A DNA stretch of 64,000 bases, taken from assembly GCA_028714875.1 (NCBI GenBank), contig JAQTLN010000020.1:1-64000 (forward strand), in the 5' to 3' direction. Shown here piece after piece: positions 7,916 through 16,342 of the stretch (position 1 is the stretch's first letter; every line of letters begins with the position of its first letter). This stretch comes from Gallionellaceae bacterium (GTDB taxonomy: Bacteria > Pseudomonadota > Gammaproteobacteria > Burkholderiales > Thiobacillaceae). The notes under the pieces were generated by a model. It searched no databases. It was not told the DNA's origin and saw nothing but the letters and a program-made list of their open reading frames with translations. The translations under genes and the position numbers were made by a program.

Positions 7916-8671
7916 TTACGCAACAGCCACACGCCCAAGCCGTAGAGAAAGCGGCCATTTTATGGTTTTGCGCCCCTCATTGGAAATCCAGCGTGTTTCC
8001 AGGCTCGCGCGCAAGGCCGGCAAGGGGTCTTGATTCGTCGCGGCGCGATACGCTTTCACCGCCGACCAGGTAGCGAAATATCCCATCAATTGATCGAGAC
8101 TCCACTCCACCCGCATCTCGAAAGCCGGAACCCGCTCTTCTTGAAAGGGAAATGGCAAGTCGCGGTAACCGCCTTCCACCCAACGCCGTTCCGGCGGCCA
8201 GTATGGGCCAAGAATATGGGTATAGAAATATTCGATCAGCGGGTCGATACCAGGGTCCACGCCCAGGCGTTCGTAACACCACAACGCCAACACCCCGCCG
8301 GGACGCGACACCCGCTTCACCTCGTCATAAAACAACGGCAAGTCAAACCAGTGGGCGGCCTGAGCCACCGTTACCAGATCCACGCTTGCCGCTTCCAGGC
8401 CAGAGTTTTCCGCCGCCGCCATCCGGTAACTCACAGCGGGATGGGCAACCGCGTGTTCAATCTGTCGCGTGCTCGCATCGGTCCCCACTACCTCCCGGAA
8501 ATGTCTTGCCAACCCACAGGCCGCCTGGCCGTTACCGGTAGCGCAGTCCCAGGCCAGCTCATGCCGTTTCAGCTGGCCGGCGAGAAAGGCAAACAACTCG
8601 GCGGGATAGTCAGGCCTGTAGAGAGCGTAACCTTTCGCATCGGCTGAAAAATGGTCTTTGTAATCAGTCAT
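7916..8671 (-). CDS. class I SAM-dependent methyltransferase
   Basis: The 251-residue product has the Rossmann-type methyltransferase core of the Methyltransf_11 kind: motif I is WDCATGNGQAACGLA near residue 43, the acidic residue ending strand two is in VVGTDAS, and AAAENSGLEAASVDLVTVAQAAHWF contains motifs II-III. The substrate cannot be told; relatives are annotated only as methyltransferases. The start is taken at the second ATG (MTDYKDHFS); an ATG two codons upstream is equally possible and neither has a clear ribosome-binding site. The gene ends 27 bases before ribE on the same strand. Confidence 0.82.
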   Translation of the reverse strand: MTDYKDHFSADAKGYALYRPDYPAELFAFLAGQLKRHELAWDCATGNGQAACGLARHFREVVGTDASTRQIEHAVAHPAVSYRMAAAENSGLEAASVDLVTVAQAAHWFDLPLFYDEVKRVSRPGGVLALWCYERLGVDPGIDPLIEYFYTHILGPYWPPERRWVEGGYRDLPFPFQEERVPAFEMRVEWSLDQLMGYFATWSAVKAYRAATNQDPLPALRASLETRWISNEGRKTIKWPLSLRLGRVAVA

Positions 8672-8784
8672 GTGCAAGCAAGAACGGGCGGCGCGGATAA
8701 GCCGTGATCAGCGCCGCCACACCACACAGGCAGCCCGCGAAATTTCCGCATTCCGTGGCCTGGCCTGTGTTCGGCTTCGTCCAT

Positions 8785-10038
8785 TCAAAACTGGTAAGTA
8801 GCCTGGAGCAGAAATAAATTCCAGTACGGCGAGGTGTTGCCTGGAGCCCACTGGCCATTTGTCAGGTTATCCGCCGGCGGTAGCCACCCGGTTCCATGCA
8901 CGCGATGTGCCTCGGCGGCCAGCAGCCATTGCCTATCCAGGCGATAACGCACACCGACCGTCCAGTCCTTGGCGAAGCGCATCCAGGCCGGCTTGCCCCC
9001 ATTGAGCGGGTCCGCCGCATACGCCGTGCCGTCGCGGTCATGGTTGCTGGCGTAATTCACGTCATAGCGCAGCAGCCCCTCCCACTGGGGCGCGAAACGC
9101 CATTGGCCTTGCAGGTACCATGAATCACCAATGTCGTGGCTGGCAATATCCACAGGGGAGATACGCCCGGGAATGTTGAATTTGAAGTTATTGCGCGCCC
9201 ATTCCCCCGAGAGAGAAATCCGCTCGCCATTCCATTGCAGGGACAAGGCCGAGAACTTGAAATCAAGGCGGCCGTCATTCCAGATATCCGCGACACCGGG
9301 CCTGTATCGAGCGGCCCCTTGCGCGTGGCTGATCAGGGCGCGCAGACGGCCCCCATCGTGGTCATAGGCCAACTGTCCGGCGAAAGCCTCGTTATCACGG
9401 GAATACAGTTCGCCCGGAAAAGTGTTGTGGTTACCCAGGAAAGCCCAAAAAGTATTGTCGCTGCGGACATTCGGCTTGATCTGGGAAAAGCGTAGCGTAA
9501 ACGTGTCGTCGCCCAGGTTGCGTTCAGCTTCCAGATGAATGCCGGAGGCGGCCTGATTGAGTTGACGCAGCGAATCCAGGTAGATGGATTGCGGCGCCAA
9601 TATGCCCGGCCGCGTCATCGGTGTATCGCGCATGTCGTTATAGAGCCCATAGGGCACCTTGATCTTGCCCAACTTGACCGTCAGGTGGCCTGCTTCGCTC
9701 TCCCACGGCGTATAGGCCGCGTAGTAATAATCGGGTTCGACCCCATCCTTTTCCGAAGCGCCTCCTCGCCGATAGATGGCCTGCCCCGAAAGCAGCCACT
9801 GCGGATGCGGGCGCCAGGACACCCCGGCACCAACTTCCGTGTAGTCGGCGGAGAGATTCCCACTGGTGTCGCCGAAGAAATTGTTCTTCCCGCTGCTGCT
9901 GGTGAGACGCTGGCTGGCAAAACCCTGGAAGCGGAAATCGGCTTCATCGGCACGCGCCAGTGAAGCGCCCAGCAATGCCGCCGCCAAGGTTAGAGTCGGG
10001 ACGATTTCAGCGAACAAGTAACGCGCGTACTTTGTCAT
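8785..10038 (-). CDS. predicted outer-membrane beta-barrel (porin-like) protein
   Basis: The 417-residue product starts with a signal peptide (hydrophobic ALTLAAALLGASLARA, residues about 15-30, cleaved near ARA-DE). It then shows alternating amphipathic strands rich in aromatic residues and ends in phenylalanine (LLQATYQF), the BAM recognition signature. No specific family could be assigned. The ATG at 10038 follows GAGAG and overlaps the upstream phosphate-binding-like gene by 32 nt, so the two are co-translated and probably co-functional. Anion or phosphate passage is only an inference from this partner and from psiE across the divergent gap. Confidence 0.75.
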   Translation of the reverse strand: MTKYARYLFAEIVPTLTLAAALLGASLARADEADFRFQGFASQRLTSSSGKNNFFGDTSGNLSADYTEVGAGVSWRPHPQWLLSGQAIYRRGGASEKDGVEPDYYYAAYTPWESEAGHLTVKLGKIKVPYGLYNDMRDTPMTRPGILAPQSIYLDSLRQLNQAASGIHLEAERNLGDDTFTLRFSQIKPNVRSDNTFWAFLGNHNTFPGELYSRDNEAFAGQLAYDHDGGRLRALISHAQGAARYRPGVADIWNDGRLDFKFSALSLQWNGERISLSGEWARNNFKFNIPGRISPVDIASHDIGDSWYLQGQWRFAPQWEGLLRYDVNYASNHDRDGTAYAADPLNGGKPAWMRFAKDWTVGVRYRLDRQWLLAAEAHRVHGTGWLPPADNLTNGQWAPGNTSPYWNLFLLQATYQF

Positions 10039-10432
10039 TTTTTTGCACTCTCCCGATGTAGCCGATTGCCCCTGGAACCGAAGCAACCTGTTTGCGCATT
10101 TCCGATTCGTTTGCAACCTGGACAGGCGCCTGGCCGATGCCGGTATAGATGACCCGATCCCAGGCGGCGCGGAGTTGGTAGGGATACAGATCGAGGATGC
10201 CTTTGCTCATTTCCTGATGCAGTGGCGAGTCGTCCGGCAAGACAAAAACCCGGATGGCGCCGCCATCCTCCCAGCGCGTTACCTTCGCGCCGAATATCAG
10301 GCGCGCGAGTGGACGCGACACCTCCTGCGCGTCAACGCCAGGATGGACAATAAGCTCAACCCCCCATGCCAGTCCCGCTCTGAAGCAAACCAGCGCAACG
10401 AGAACCCCGCCCAAGCAAGCGCGACTGATCAT
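10007..10432 (-). CDS. small periplasmic phosphate-binding (PstS-like) domain protein
   Basis: The 141-residue product has a signal peptide (LGGVLVALVCFRAGLAWG) and a compact PBP-like domain: LARLIFGAKVTRWEDGG, a partial ligand site, and SVPGAIGYIG near the end, as in PstS-type proteins. At half the size of true PstS it is one of the small single-domain members often found next to signalling or outer-membrane proteins; a transport role is unproven. The ATG at 10432 has no evident Shine-Dalgarno sequence; a GTG at 10474 would add 14 residues. The 3' end overlaps the barrel gene by 32 nt in another frame. Confidence 0.7.
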   Translation of the reverse strand: MISRACLGGVLVALVCFRAGLAWGVELIVHPGVDAQEVSRPLARLIFGAKVTRWEDGGAIRVFVLPDDSPLHQEMSKGILDLYPYQLRAAWDRVIYTGIGQAPVQVANESEMRKQVASVPGAIGYIGRVQKNDKVRALLVR

Positions 10433-10550
10433 ATAGTTCACGGAACCGGCTCGCGGTGATCCACAACACAACACCCAAGGAGAACTAGAGCAGGCACTGT
10501 GGTCATAACGCGGAAGTCACTTGCGCGTATGCATTGAAGAGCGGCAACCA

Positions 10551-10587
10551 AGATATATCCCTATGATTTTTGTGCCTGAGTATATCT
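10551..10587. promoter_or_regulatory. inverted repeat in the divergent region upstream of psiE
   Basis: Perfect 7-bp arms AGATATA and TATATCT, 23 bases apart, lie between the phosphate-binding-like gene and psiE in an otherwise GC-rich gap. The position suits an operator or a UP-like AT-rich segment for divergent promoters. No consensus Pho box (CTGTCAT repeats) is visible. The regulator is unknown. Confidence 0.3.
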
Positions 10588-10661
10588 GCCCTTGGCGGGG
10601 TCGAGTACGCGAGGGAATCGACCTGAGGTAGCATGCGCGCCAGCCAGCTAGGAGACACGCC

Positions 10662-11060
10662 ATGCGTCAAAACCTGTTCACCCATCACGCCCATACTGTC
10701 CTCGGGTTTATCGAGTATGTCGGCCTGACCGTCATCACGATTGCCACTGTGATCGCCGGCTACCTAGAAGTCAGTCATATGGTGGCGGCGGGCACGGTCA
10801 CGCTGGCTGATCTGTTGCTGATGTTTCTTTACCTGGAAATCCTGGCGATGGTGGCCATGTACTTCGAGTCCGGCAAATTACCAGTGCGTTTTCCCATCTA
10901 CATCGCGATAGTCGCTCTCGCGCGTTATCTCGTGCTGGACATGAAAAACCTGGACATGTGGCACATGCTCGGCGTGGCCGCCTCCATCCTTTTACTCACA
11001 CTTGCCGTGCTGGCCCTGCGCTACGGCCATGTCCGCTTTTCCTACAACGAGCACGAGTAA
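10662..11060 (+). CDS. psiE: phosphate-starvation-inducible PsiE family membrane protein
   Basis: The 132-residue product has four hydrophobic segments and the PsiE pattern, including ADLLLMFLYLEILAMVAMYF and PIYIAIVALARYLVLD. PsiE in E. coli is induced by phosphate starvation; its molecular role is unresolved. The ATG at 10662 is preceded by AGGAGA at good spacing. The gene is divergent from the phosphate-binding-like/barrel pair and convergent with argB, 41 bp away. Confidence 0.88.
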   Translation: MRQNLFTHHAHTVLGFIEYVGLTVITIATVIAGYLEVSHMVAAGTVTLADLLLMFLYLEILAMVAMYFESGKLPVRFPIYIAIVALARYLVLDMKNLDMWHMLGVAASILLLTLAVLALRYGHVRFSYNEHE

Positions 11061-11101
11061 ACGTGAATTTGCCGGGTCCGCCATGCGCGCCCGGCAACCT
11101 A

Positions 11102-12031
<930 letters not shown>

Positions 12032-12082
12032 CTAACCACTCAAGCGGCCAGGGTTGCGCCTGGCGTCCACCCCGCGCGGAGC

Positions 12083-12107
12083 AAAAAGGGGCGACCGAAG
12101 TCGCCCC
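12083..12107 (-). terminator. Rho-independent terminator of hsp20
   Basis: On the minus strand GGGGCGAC-TTCG-GTCGCCCC forms an 8-bp stem with a UUCG tetraloop, directly followed by five T. It lies 22 bases after the hsp20 stop and separates hsp20 from argB. Confidence 0.92.
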
Positions 12108-12128
12108 TATGTCGCCATAAGCAAGGAC

Positions 12129-12563
12129 TCACTCGATGGCCAGTTTCCTGGCGGCACTTACCGCTTTCTTGGGCAGGACCAACTCCAGCACGCCATTGTC
12201 AAACTTGGCGTGGGCGCCGGATTCATCCACTTCCTGGCCCAGCGCGAAACTGCGGTAGACCTTGCCGTAGTAACGCTCTTTACGCAGCACCTTGTCGCCT
12301 TCCTTCTGCTCGGTAGCCTTCTTGACTTCCGCGCTGATGGCCACGCTATTGCCTTCGATGGTGACATGGATGTCGCCCTTGTTCACGCCGGGCAATTCAG
12401 CGTGCACGGTGTATTCCTTGTCACTCTCCTTCACATCCATCTTGATCATCTGCATTTCAGACTGTTCGCCGGACATGCGCATCGGGCGCACGAAATAGCC
12501 TTTGAACAGATCGTCCAGCATGTCGTCGATGGCGAATGGATCGCGTTGAACAATGTTGCTCAT
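12129..12563 (-). CDS. Hsp20/alpha-crystallin family small heat-shock protein
   Basis: The 144-residue product is an ATP-independent holdase chaperone. The alpha-crystallin domain runs from about residue 42: TVHAELPGVNKGDIHVTIEGNSVAISAEV, then the strand pair ending AKFDNGVLELVLPKK, with a short C-terminal tail. The N-terminal arm is short. The start is ATG 12563, with AAGGAG seven bases upstream; the frame open further upstream is spacer. A weak sigma32-like promoter and a strong terminator bracket it as a single-gene unit. Confidence 0.95.
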   Translation of the reverse strand: MSNIVQRDPFAIDDMLDDLFKGYFVRPMRMSGEQSEMQMIKMDVKESDKEYTVHAELPGVNKGDIHVTIEGNSVAISAEVKKATEQKEGDKVLRKERYYGKVYRSFALGQEVDESGAHAKFDNGVLELVLPKKAVSAARKLAIE

Positions 12564-12613
12564 CTCAGACTCCTTGACGGGGTTTGCCGGAAACCGCTCG
12601 GCTCGGTAATTCC

Positions 12614-12642
12614 AATATCGCCCCTTCCGCGAAAGATTCAAG
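12614..12642 (-). promoter_or_regulatory. possible sigma32 heat-shock promoter of hsp20
   Basis: On the minus strand CTTGAA (12637-12642) is followed 16 bases later by CGATATT (12614-12620). The -35 matches the sigma32 core well, the -10 only in its AT part. The placement, about 50 bases before the hsp20 start, is right for the gene class. Confidence 0.35.
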
Positions 12643-12821
12643 AGCTACGTATCTCTTTGACTTTCAAAAAGAACTTGCTAATTCAGAGCGCCCTTGTCTA
12701 CATTGCCGTCGGCCTCTTCCCGGGGTGCATCCAGCCGCATCCAAGCCTGAATCCGTCGCGCGTACGGCCACCGCGCCGGCAATGGCAATTCATCTGAACT
12801 CATACATTGAAAGGAATCACC

Positions 12822-13205
12822 ATGACTTCCAAGAAAACCGTTCTGACCCTGCTCCTGAGTACCGCCATTGCCGCCGTCCTGGCAGCCGCGCCCGTCTCAG
12901 CCGCCGACAACCCGTTCGCCTCCACCGCATTGAGCAAGGGCTACATGGTGGCAGAAGGAAAATGCGGCGGCATGAAAGGCAAGGAAGGCAACTGCGGCGG
13001 CGCCAAGAAAACGGAAAAAGAAGCCAAATGTGGCGGCATGAAGGACAAGGAAGGCAGCTGCGGTGGCGCCAAGAAGCCGGAAAAAGAAACCAAATGCGGC
13101 GGCATGAAGGACAAGGAAGGCAGCTGCGGCGGCGCCAAGAAGCCGGAAAAAGAAACCAAATGCGGCGGCATGAAGGGCAAGGAAGGCAAGTGCGGCGGCA
13201 AGTAA
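12822..13205 (+). CDS. HvfA-like secreted cysteine-repeat protein, putative copper-binding RiPP precursor
   Basis: The 127-residue product has a signal peptide (LTLLLSTAIAAVLAAAPVSA, cleavage near residue 27), then NPFASTALSKGYMVAEGKCGG, and a repeat region with eight CGG cysteines (C48, C58, C70, C80, C92, C102, C114, C124) in EGKCGG, EGNCGG, EGSCGG and ETKCGG contexts. EGKCG motifs after an NPF...GY leader are typical of the HvfA family, in which a DUF692-type MNIO enzyme (HvfB) with HvfC turns the cysteines into copper-binding oxazolone-thioamide groups. Neither enzyme nor a DoxX partner is next to this gene. The start is ATG 12822 with GAAAGGAA upstream. It could instead be an unmodified metal or redox buffer. 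Family call likely, modification inferred. Confidence 0.72.
   Translation: MTSKKTVLTLLLSTAIAAVLAAAPVSAADNPFASTALSKGYMVAEGKCGGMKGKEGNCGGAKKTEKEAKCGGMKDKEGSCGGAKKPEKETKCGGMKDKEGSCGGAKKPEKETKCGGMKGKEGKCGGK
12960..13202. repeat. 66-bp tandem repeat coding for the CGG units
   Basis: Three full 66-bp units (12960-13025, 13026-13091, 13092-13157) and a 45-bp partial one (13158-13202). Each encodes 22 residues with two CGG cysteines, so the cysteine spacing alternates 10 and 12. Units two and three are nearly identical in DNA, pointing to recent duplication and likely copy-number variation. Confidence 0.9.
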
Positions 13206-13225
13206 GCCACTGAACTGTCTTTGCG

Positions 13226-13262
13226 CACCTCTCCACGCCATTGCGAACGGGGAGGTGGTTTC
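13226..13262 (+). terminator. possible terminator after the HvfA-like gene
   Basis: CACCTCTCC and GGGGAGGTG form a 9-bp stem (one G-U pair) with a 14-base loop, 21 bases after the stop and followed by GTTTCC. The T-run is weak, so termination efficiency is doubtful. Confidence 0.4.
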
Positions 13263-13285
13263 CGAAGTAATCAGATTACCGAACG

Positions 13286-13322
13286 CACAATGGGCAAACA
13301 GCGAAGCTGTTTGCCCATTGTG
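13286..13322. repeat. 17-bp perfect palindrome between convergent genes
   Basis: CACAATGGGCAAACAGC and its exact complement flank a GAA loop, between the HvfA-like gene and nuoN (convergent). There is no T-run, so it is not a classical terminator. It looks like a REP-type element that could stabilise the 3' end of both transcripts. Confidence 0.75.
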
Positions 13323-13370
13323 CCCACCTGAACGGAAGGCAAGCCGAAGCCACTTGCCGCCCTACCTCAG

Positions 13371-14825
13371 CTACTGCATCGACATCTGCATCGCGTAAAC
13401 GCAGAGAGCGATCAACCCTTGCGGCGCAAGACCCAACAACAGAACAGCCAGGCCATTGATCGAGAGCAGCGCGCGGCTGTCCGCTTGGCCTGAGAGTTTC
13501 GGCGCGTCGGCACGCGGAGTATCGAAGTAAAGAATCTTCACCACGCGCAGGTAATAGAAGGCGCCGATCAGAGAGAACAGCACCGCGACCAGCGCCAACC
13601 ACAACCAGCCGGCGCCGACCAGTGCCTGAAGAACCGAGAGCTTGGCGTAGAAACCGACAAAGGGAGGAATTCCGGCCATCGAGAACATCAACATGGCCAT
13701 CAGCGCGGCCAGCCAGGGTTGGCGCTGGTTGAGCCCCTTGAAATCGTCCAGATTTTCCGCCTCGTGGCCGTTCTGCGACAGATACACCACCAAGCCGAAG
13801 GTGCCCAGGCTCATCAGCACGTAGACGATGGCATAGAACATGGAAACCGAGTAACCCGCGAAAGTGCCGGAGAGAATGCCCAACAGCAGGAAGCCCATGT
13901 GCGAGATGGTGGAGTAGGCCAGCATGCGCTTGATGTTGGTCTGCATGATGGCGGCCAGGTTGCCGATGGCCATGCTGAGCACCGCCATCACCGCAAGCAT
14001 GCCCTGCCACTCCACCACGGCGGGTTGTAGGCCGTCGACAAGGATGCGCATGGTAAAGGCAAAGGCGGCGAGCTTGGGCGCGGAACCGATAAACAGGGTC
14101 ACCGCGCTGGGCGCGCCCTGGTATACGTCAGGCACCCACATGTGGAAGGGAGCGACACCCAGCTTGAAACCGAGGCCGGCGACCAGGAAGACCAGGCCGA
14201 AACTGAGCAACGTGGGATTCTGCACGCCCATATAGACGGTGGCGGCCAGTTTGTTCAGCTCCAGCGTGCCGGTGAGGCCGTAGAGAATGGACATGCCATA
14301 AAGCAGCAGGCCGGAGGCCAGGGCGCCCAGCACGAAATACTTCATCGCCGCCTCAGTGGCTTGCGCATTGTCCCGATGCATGGCGACCAGCGCGTAGAGC
14401 GACAGCGACAACAGTTCCAGGCCGACGTAGAGCACCAGGAAATGATTGGCCGAAATCATGACCATCATGCCCAGAGTGGCGAACAACAGCAGCACGAAGA
14501 ACTCGCCCTTGAACAGGCCACGTTCGGTCAAATAAACGCGCGAGTAGACCAGCACGGCGAAGGACGCCAGGTAGGTCATGAGCTTCAGCACATCGGCCAT
14601 CATGTCGTCGACGAACTGCCCGCCGAAGGCGTATTGCGGGGCGCCGGAAGCCGAGAAGAAGGTGAGCGCGGCGGCGCCAGCCAGGGTGAGCAGGGTCAGC
14701 GTGTAAGACAACATGCGCTGCTTGGCTGTGACGTCGAACAGCAATATGGCGCAGGCCATGACCAGCACGAAAATCTCGGGCAGGGCGGGAACGAGGTCGG
14801 AGAAGGTGAAAGTCATCGCGTGCAT
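13371..14825 (-). CDS. nuoN: NADH-quinone oxidoreductase subunit N
   Basis: NuoN is one of the three antiporter-like proton-pumping subunits of complex I. The 484-residue product has about 14 hydrophobic segments, [14 protein letters not shown] in the glutamate-bearing helix, and the [20 protein letters not shown] signature near residue 225 with the lysine-histidine pumping motif. A second ATG three codons in (MTFTFSDLV) is a possible start. It is the last gene of the nuoA-N operon, followed by a large palindrome. Confidence 0.97.
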   Translation of the reverse strand: MHAMTFTFSDLVPALPEIFVLVMACAILLFDVTAKQRMLSYTLTLLTLAGAAALTFFSASGAPQYAFGGQFVDDMMADVLKLMTYLASFAVLVYSRVYLTERGLFKGEFFVLLLFATLGMMVMISANHFLVLYVGLELLSLSLYALVAMHRDNAQATEAAMKYFVLGALASGLLLYGMSILYGLTGTLELNKLAATVYMGVQNPTLLSFGLVFLVAGLGFKLGVAPFHMWVPDVYQGAPSAVTLFIGSAPKLAAFAFTMRILVDGLQPAVVEWQGMLAVMAVLSMAIGNLAAIMQTNIKRMLAYSTISHMGFLLLGILSGTFAGYSVSMFYAIVYVLMSLGTFGLVVYLSQNGHEAENLDDFKGLNQRQPWLAALMAMLMFSMAGIPPFVGFYAKLSVLQALVGAGWLWLALVAVLFSLIGAFYYLRVVKILYFDTPRADAPKLSGQADSRALLSINGLAVLLLGLAPQGLIALCVYAMQMSMQ

Positions 14826-14831
14826 GATTAA

Positions 14832-16328
14832 TCAGGGCACCAGTTTGCTGTGCGACACATGCGCCAGCAGATTGTCCACGGAGGCGTGCATGACCTCGGT
14901 CAGGGGCAACGGGTACAAGCCCATGGCCAGCACACTGGCGGCCAGTAGCGCCAGGACGATGAACTCGCGGCCATTGATGTCCCGCATCTCCTCGACATGG
15001 GCGTTGCCGACCGCGCCGAACACCACGCGCTTGTACATCCACAAAGTGTAGGCGGCGCCGAAGATCAGGGTCGTGGCGGCGAGGAAGGCCCACCAGAAGT
15101 TCACTTTCACCGTACCCAGAATCACCAGGAATTCACCGACAAAACCCGAGGTACCGGGTAGGCCGGCGTTGGCCATGGCGAACAGCATGAAGAACGCCGC
15201 GAACATCGGCATGCGATTGGCGACGCCGCCATAGTCGGCGATCTGGCGTGAATGCACCCGATCGTACATGACGCCCACGCAGAGGAACATGGCGGCGGAG
15301 ATGAAGCCGTGCGAGATCATCTGGATCAGGCCGCCTTCCATGCCGAGTTGGTTGAAGATGAAGAAGCCGAGGGTCACGAAGCCCATGTGGGCGATCGACG
15401 AATAGGCGATCAGTTTCTTCATGTCCGACTGCACCAGCGCGACCAGACCAATGTACACCACCGCGATCAGGGACAGGGTAACCATGAAGCCGGCCAGATA
15501 ATGGCTGGCGTCTGGCGCGATCGGCATGGCGAAACGGAGGAAACCGTAAGCGCCTACTTTCAGGGTGATGGCGGCCAGCACCACGGAACCGCCTGTGGGC
15601 GCCTCAACGTGGGCATCCGGCAACCAGGTGTGGACCGGCCACATCGGCACTTTCACCGCGAAGCCGAAGAAGAATGCAATGAACAGCAGGATCTGCGCGG
15701 TCATCGCCAGCGGCAGCCTGTGCCAGGTAAGAATTTCAAAGCTGCCGCCGCTCTGGAAGAACAGATAAAGCAGCGAGATCAGCATCAGCAGGGAACCGAG
15801 CAGCGTGTAGAGGAAGAACTTGATCGCGGCATAGACTCGGTTCTGGCCGCCCCACATACCGATGATCAGGTAGAGCGGGATCAGCATGGCCTCGAAGTAC
15901 ATGTAGAAGAGGATGCCGTCGAGCGAGGCGAAGACGCCATTGATCAGGCCCGACTGGATCAGAAAGGCCGCCATGTACTGGCCGACGCGCTCCTTGATCA
16001 CTTGCCACCCGGCCAGCACCACCAGGATGGTGGTGAAGCTGTTGAGCAGGATGAAGGGCATGGAAATGCCATCCACCCCGAGGTGGTAATTGATCTTGAA
16101 CATCGGCACCCAGCGCGCCAGCTCCTCGAACTGCATGTCCGCCGTGCCCGCGTTGAAACCGGTCCACAGGGGGATGGCGACCGCTAAACCCAGCAGGGAA
16201 CCGAGCAGGGCCAGGGTGCGCTGCCCCTCGGCGTTCTTGTCGCCACCGGTGATGAGGATGAGCACACCCGCCAGGATGGGCACCCAGATGGTCAGGCTCA
16301 ACACGCCGATTCCTAATCCTTCCGTCAT
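14832..16328 (-). CDS. nuoM: NADH-quinone oxidoreductase subunit M
   Basis: A 498-residue antiporter-like membrane subunit of complex I. The conserved FEAMLIPLYLIIGMWGG (glutamate of helix five), AVKVPMWPVHTWLPDAHVEAPTGGSV near residue 225, and the VALVQSDMKKLIAYSSIAHMG block are all present. Six bases separate its stop from the nuoN start. Confidence 0.98.
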   Translation of the reverse strand: MTEGLGIGVLSLTIWVPILAGVLILITGGDKNAEGQRTLALLGSLLGLAVAIPLWTGFNAGTADMQFEELARWVPMFKINYHLGVDGISMPFILLNSFTTILVVLAGWQVIKERVGQYMAAFLIQSGLINGVFASLDGILFYMYFEAMLIPLYLIIGMWGGQNRVYAAIKFFLYTLLGSLLMLISLLYLFFQSGGSFEILTWHRLPLAMTAQILLFIAFFFGFAVKVPMWPVHTWLPDAHVEAPTGGSVVLAAITLKVGAYGFLRFAMPIAPDASHYLAGFMVTLSLIAVVYIGLVALVQSDMKKLIAYSSIAHMGFVTLGFFIFNQLGMEGGLIQMISHGFISAAMFLCVGVMYDRVHSRQIADYGGVANRMPMFAAFFMLFAMANAGLPGTSGFVGEFLVILGTVKVNFWWAFLAATTLIFGAAYTLWMYKRVVFGAVGNAHVEEMRDINGREFIVLALLAASVLAMGLYPLPLTEVMHASVDNLLAHVSHSKLVP

Positions 16329-16342
16329 GGTCGTTTTCTTGG

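Noticed and set aside
10475-10661. PhoB box upstream of psiE
   Set aside because: No tandem CTGTCAT-like heptamers; only an AT-rich inverted repeat is present.
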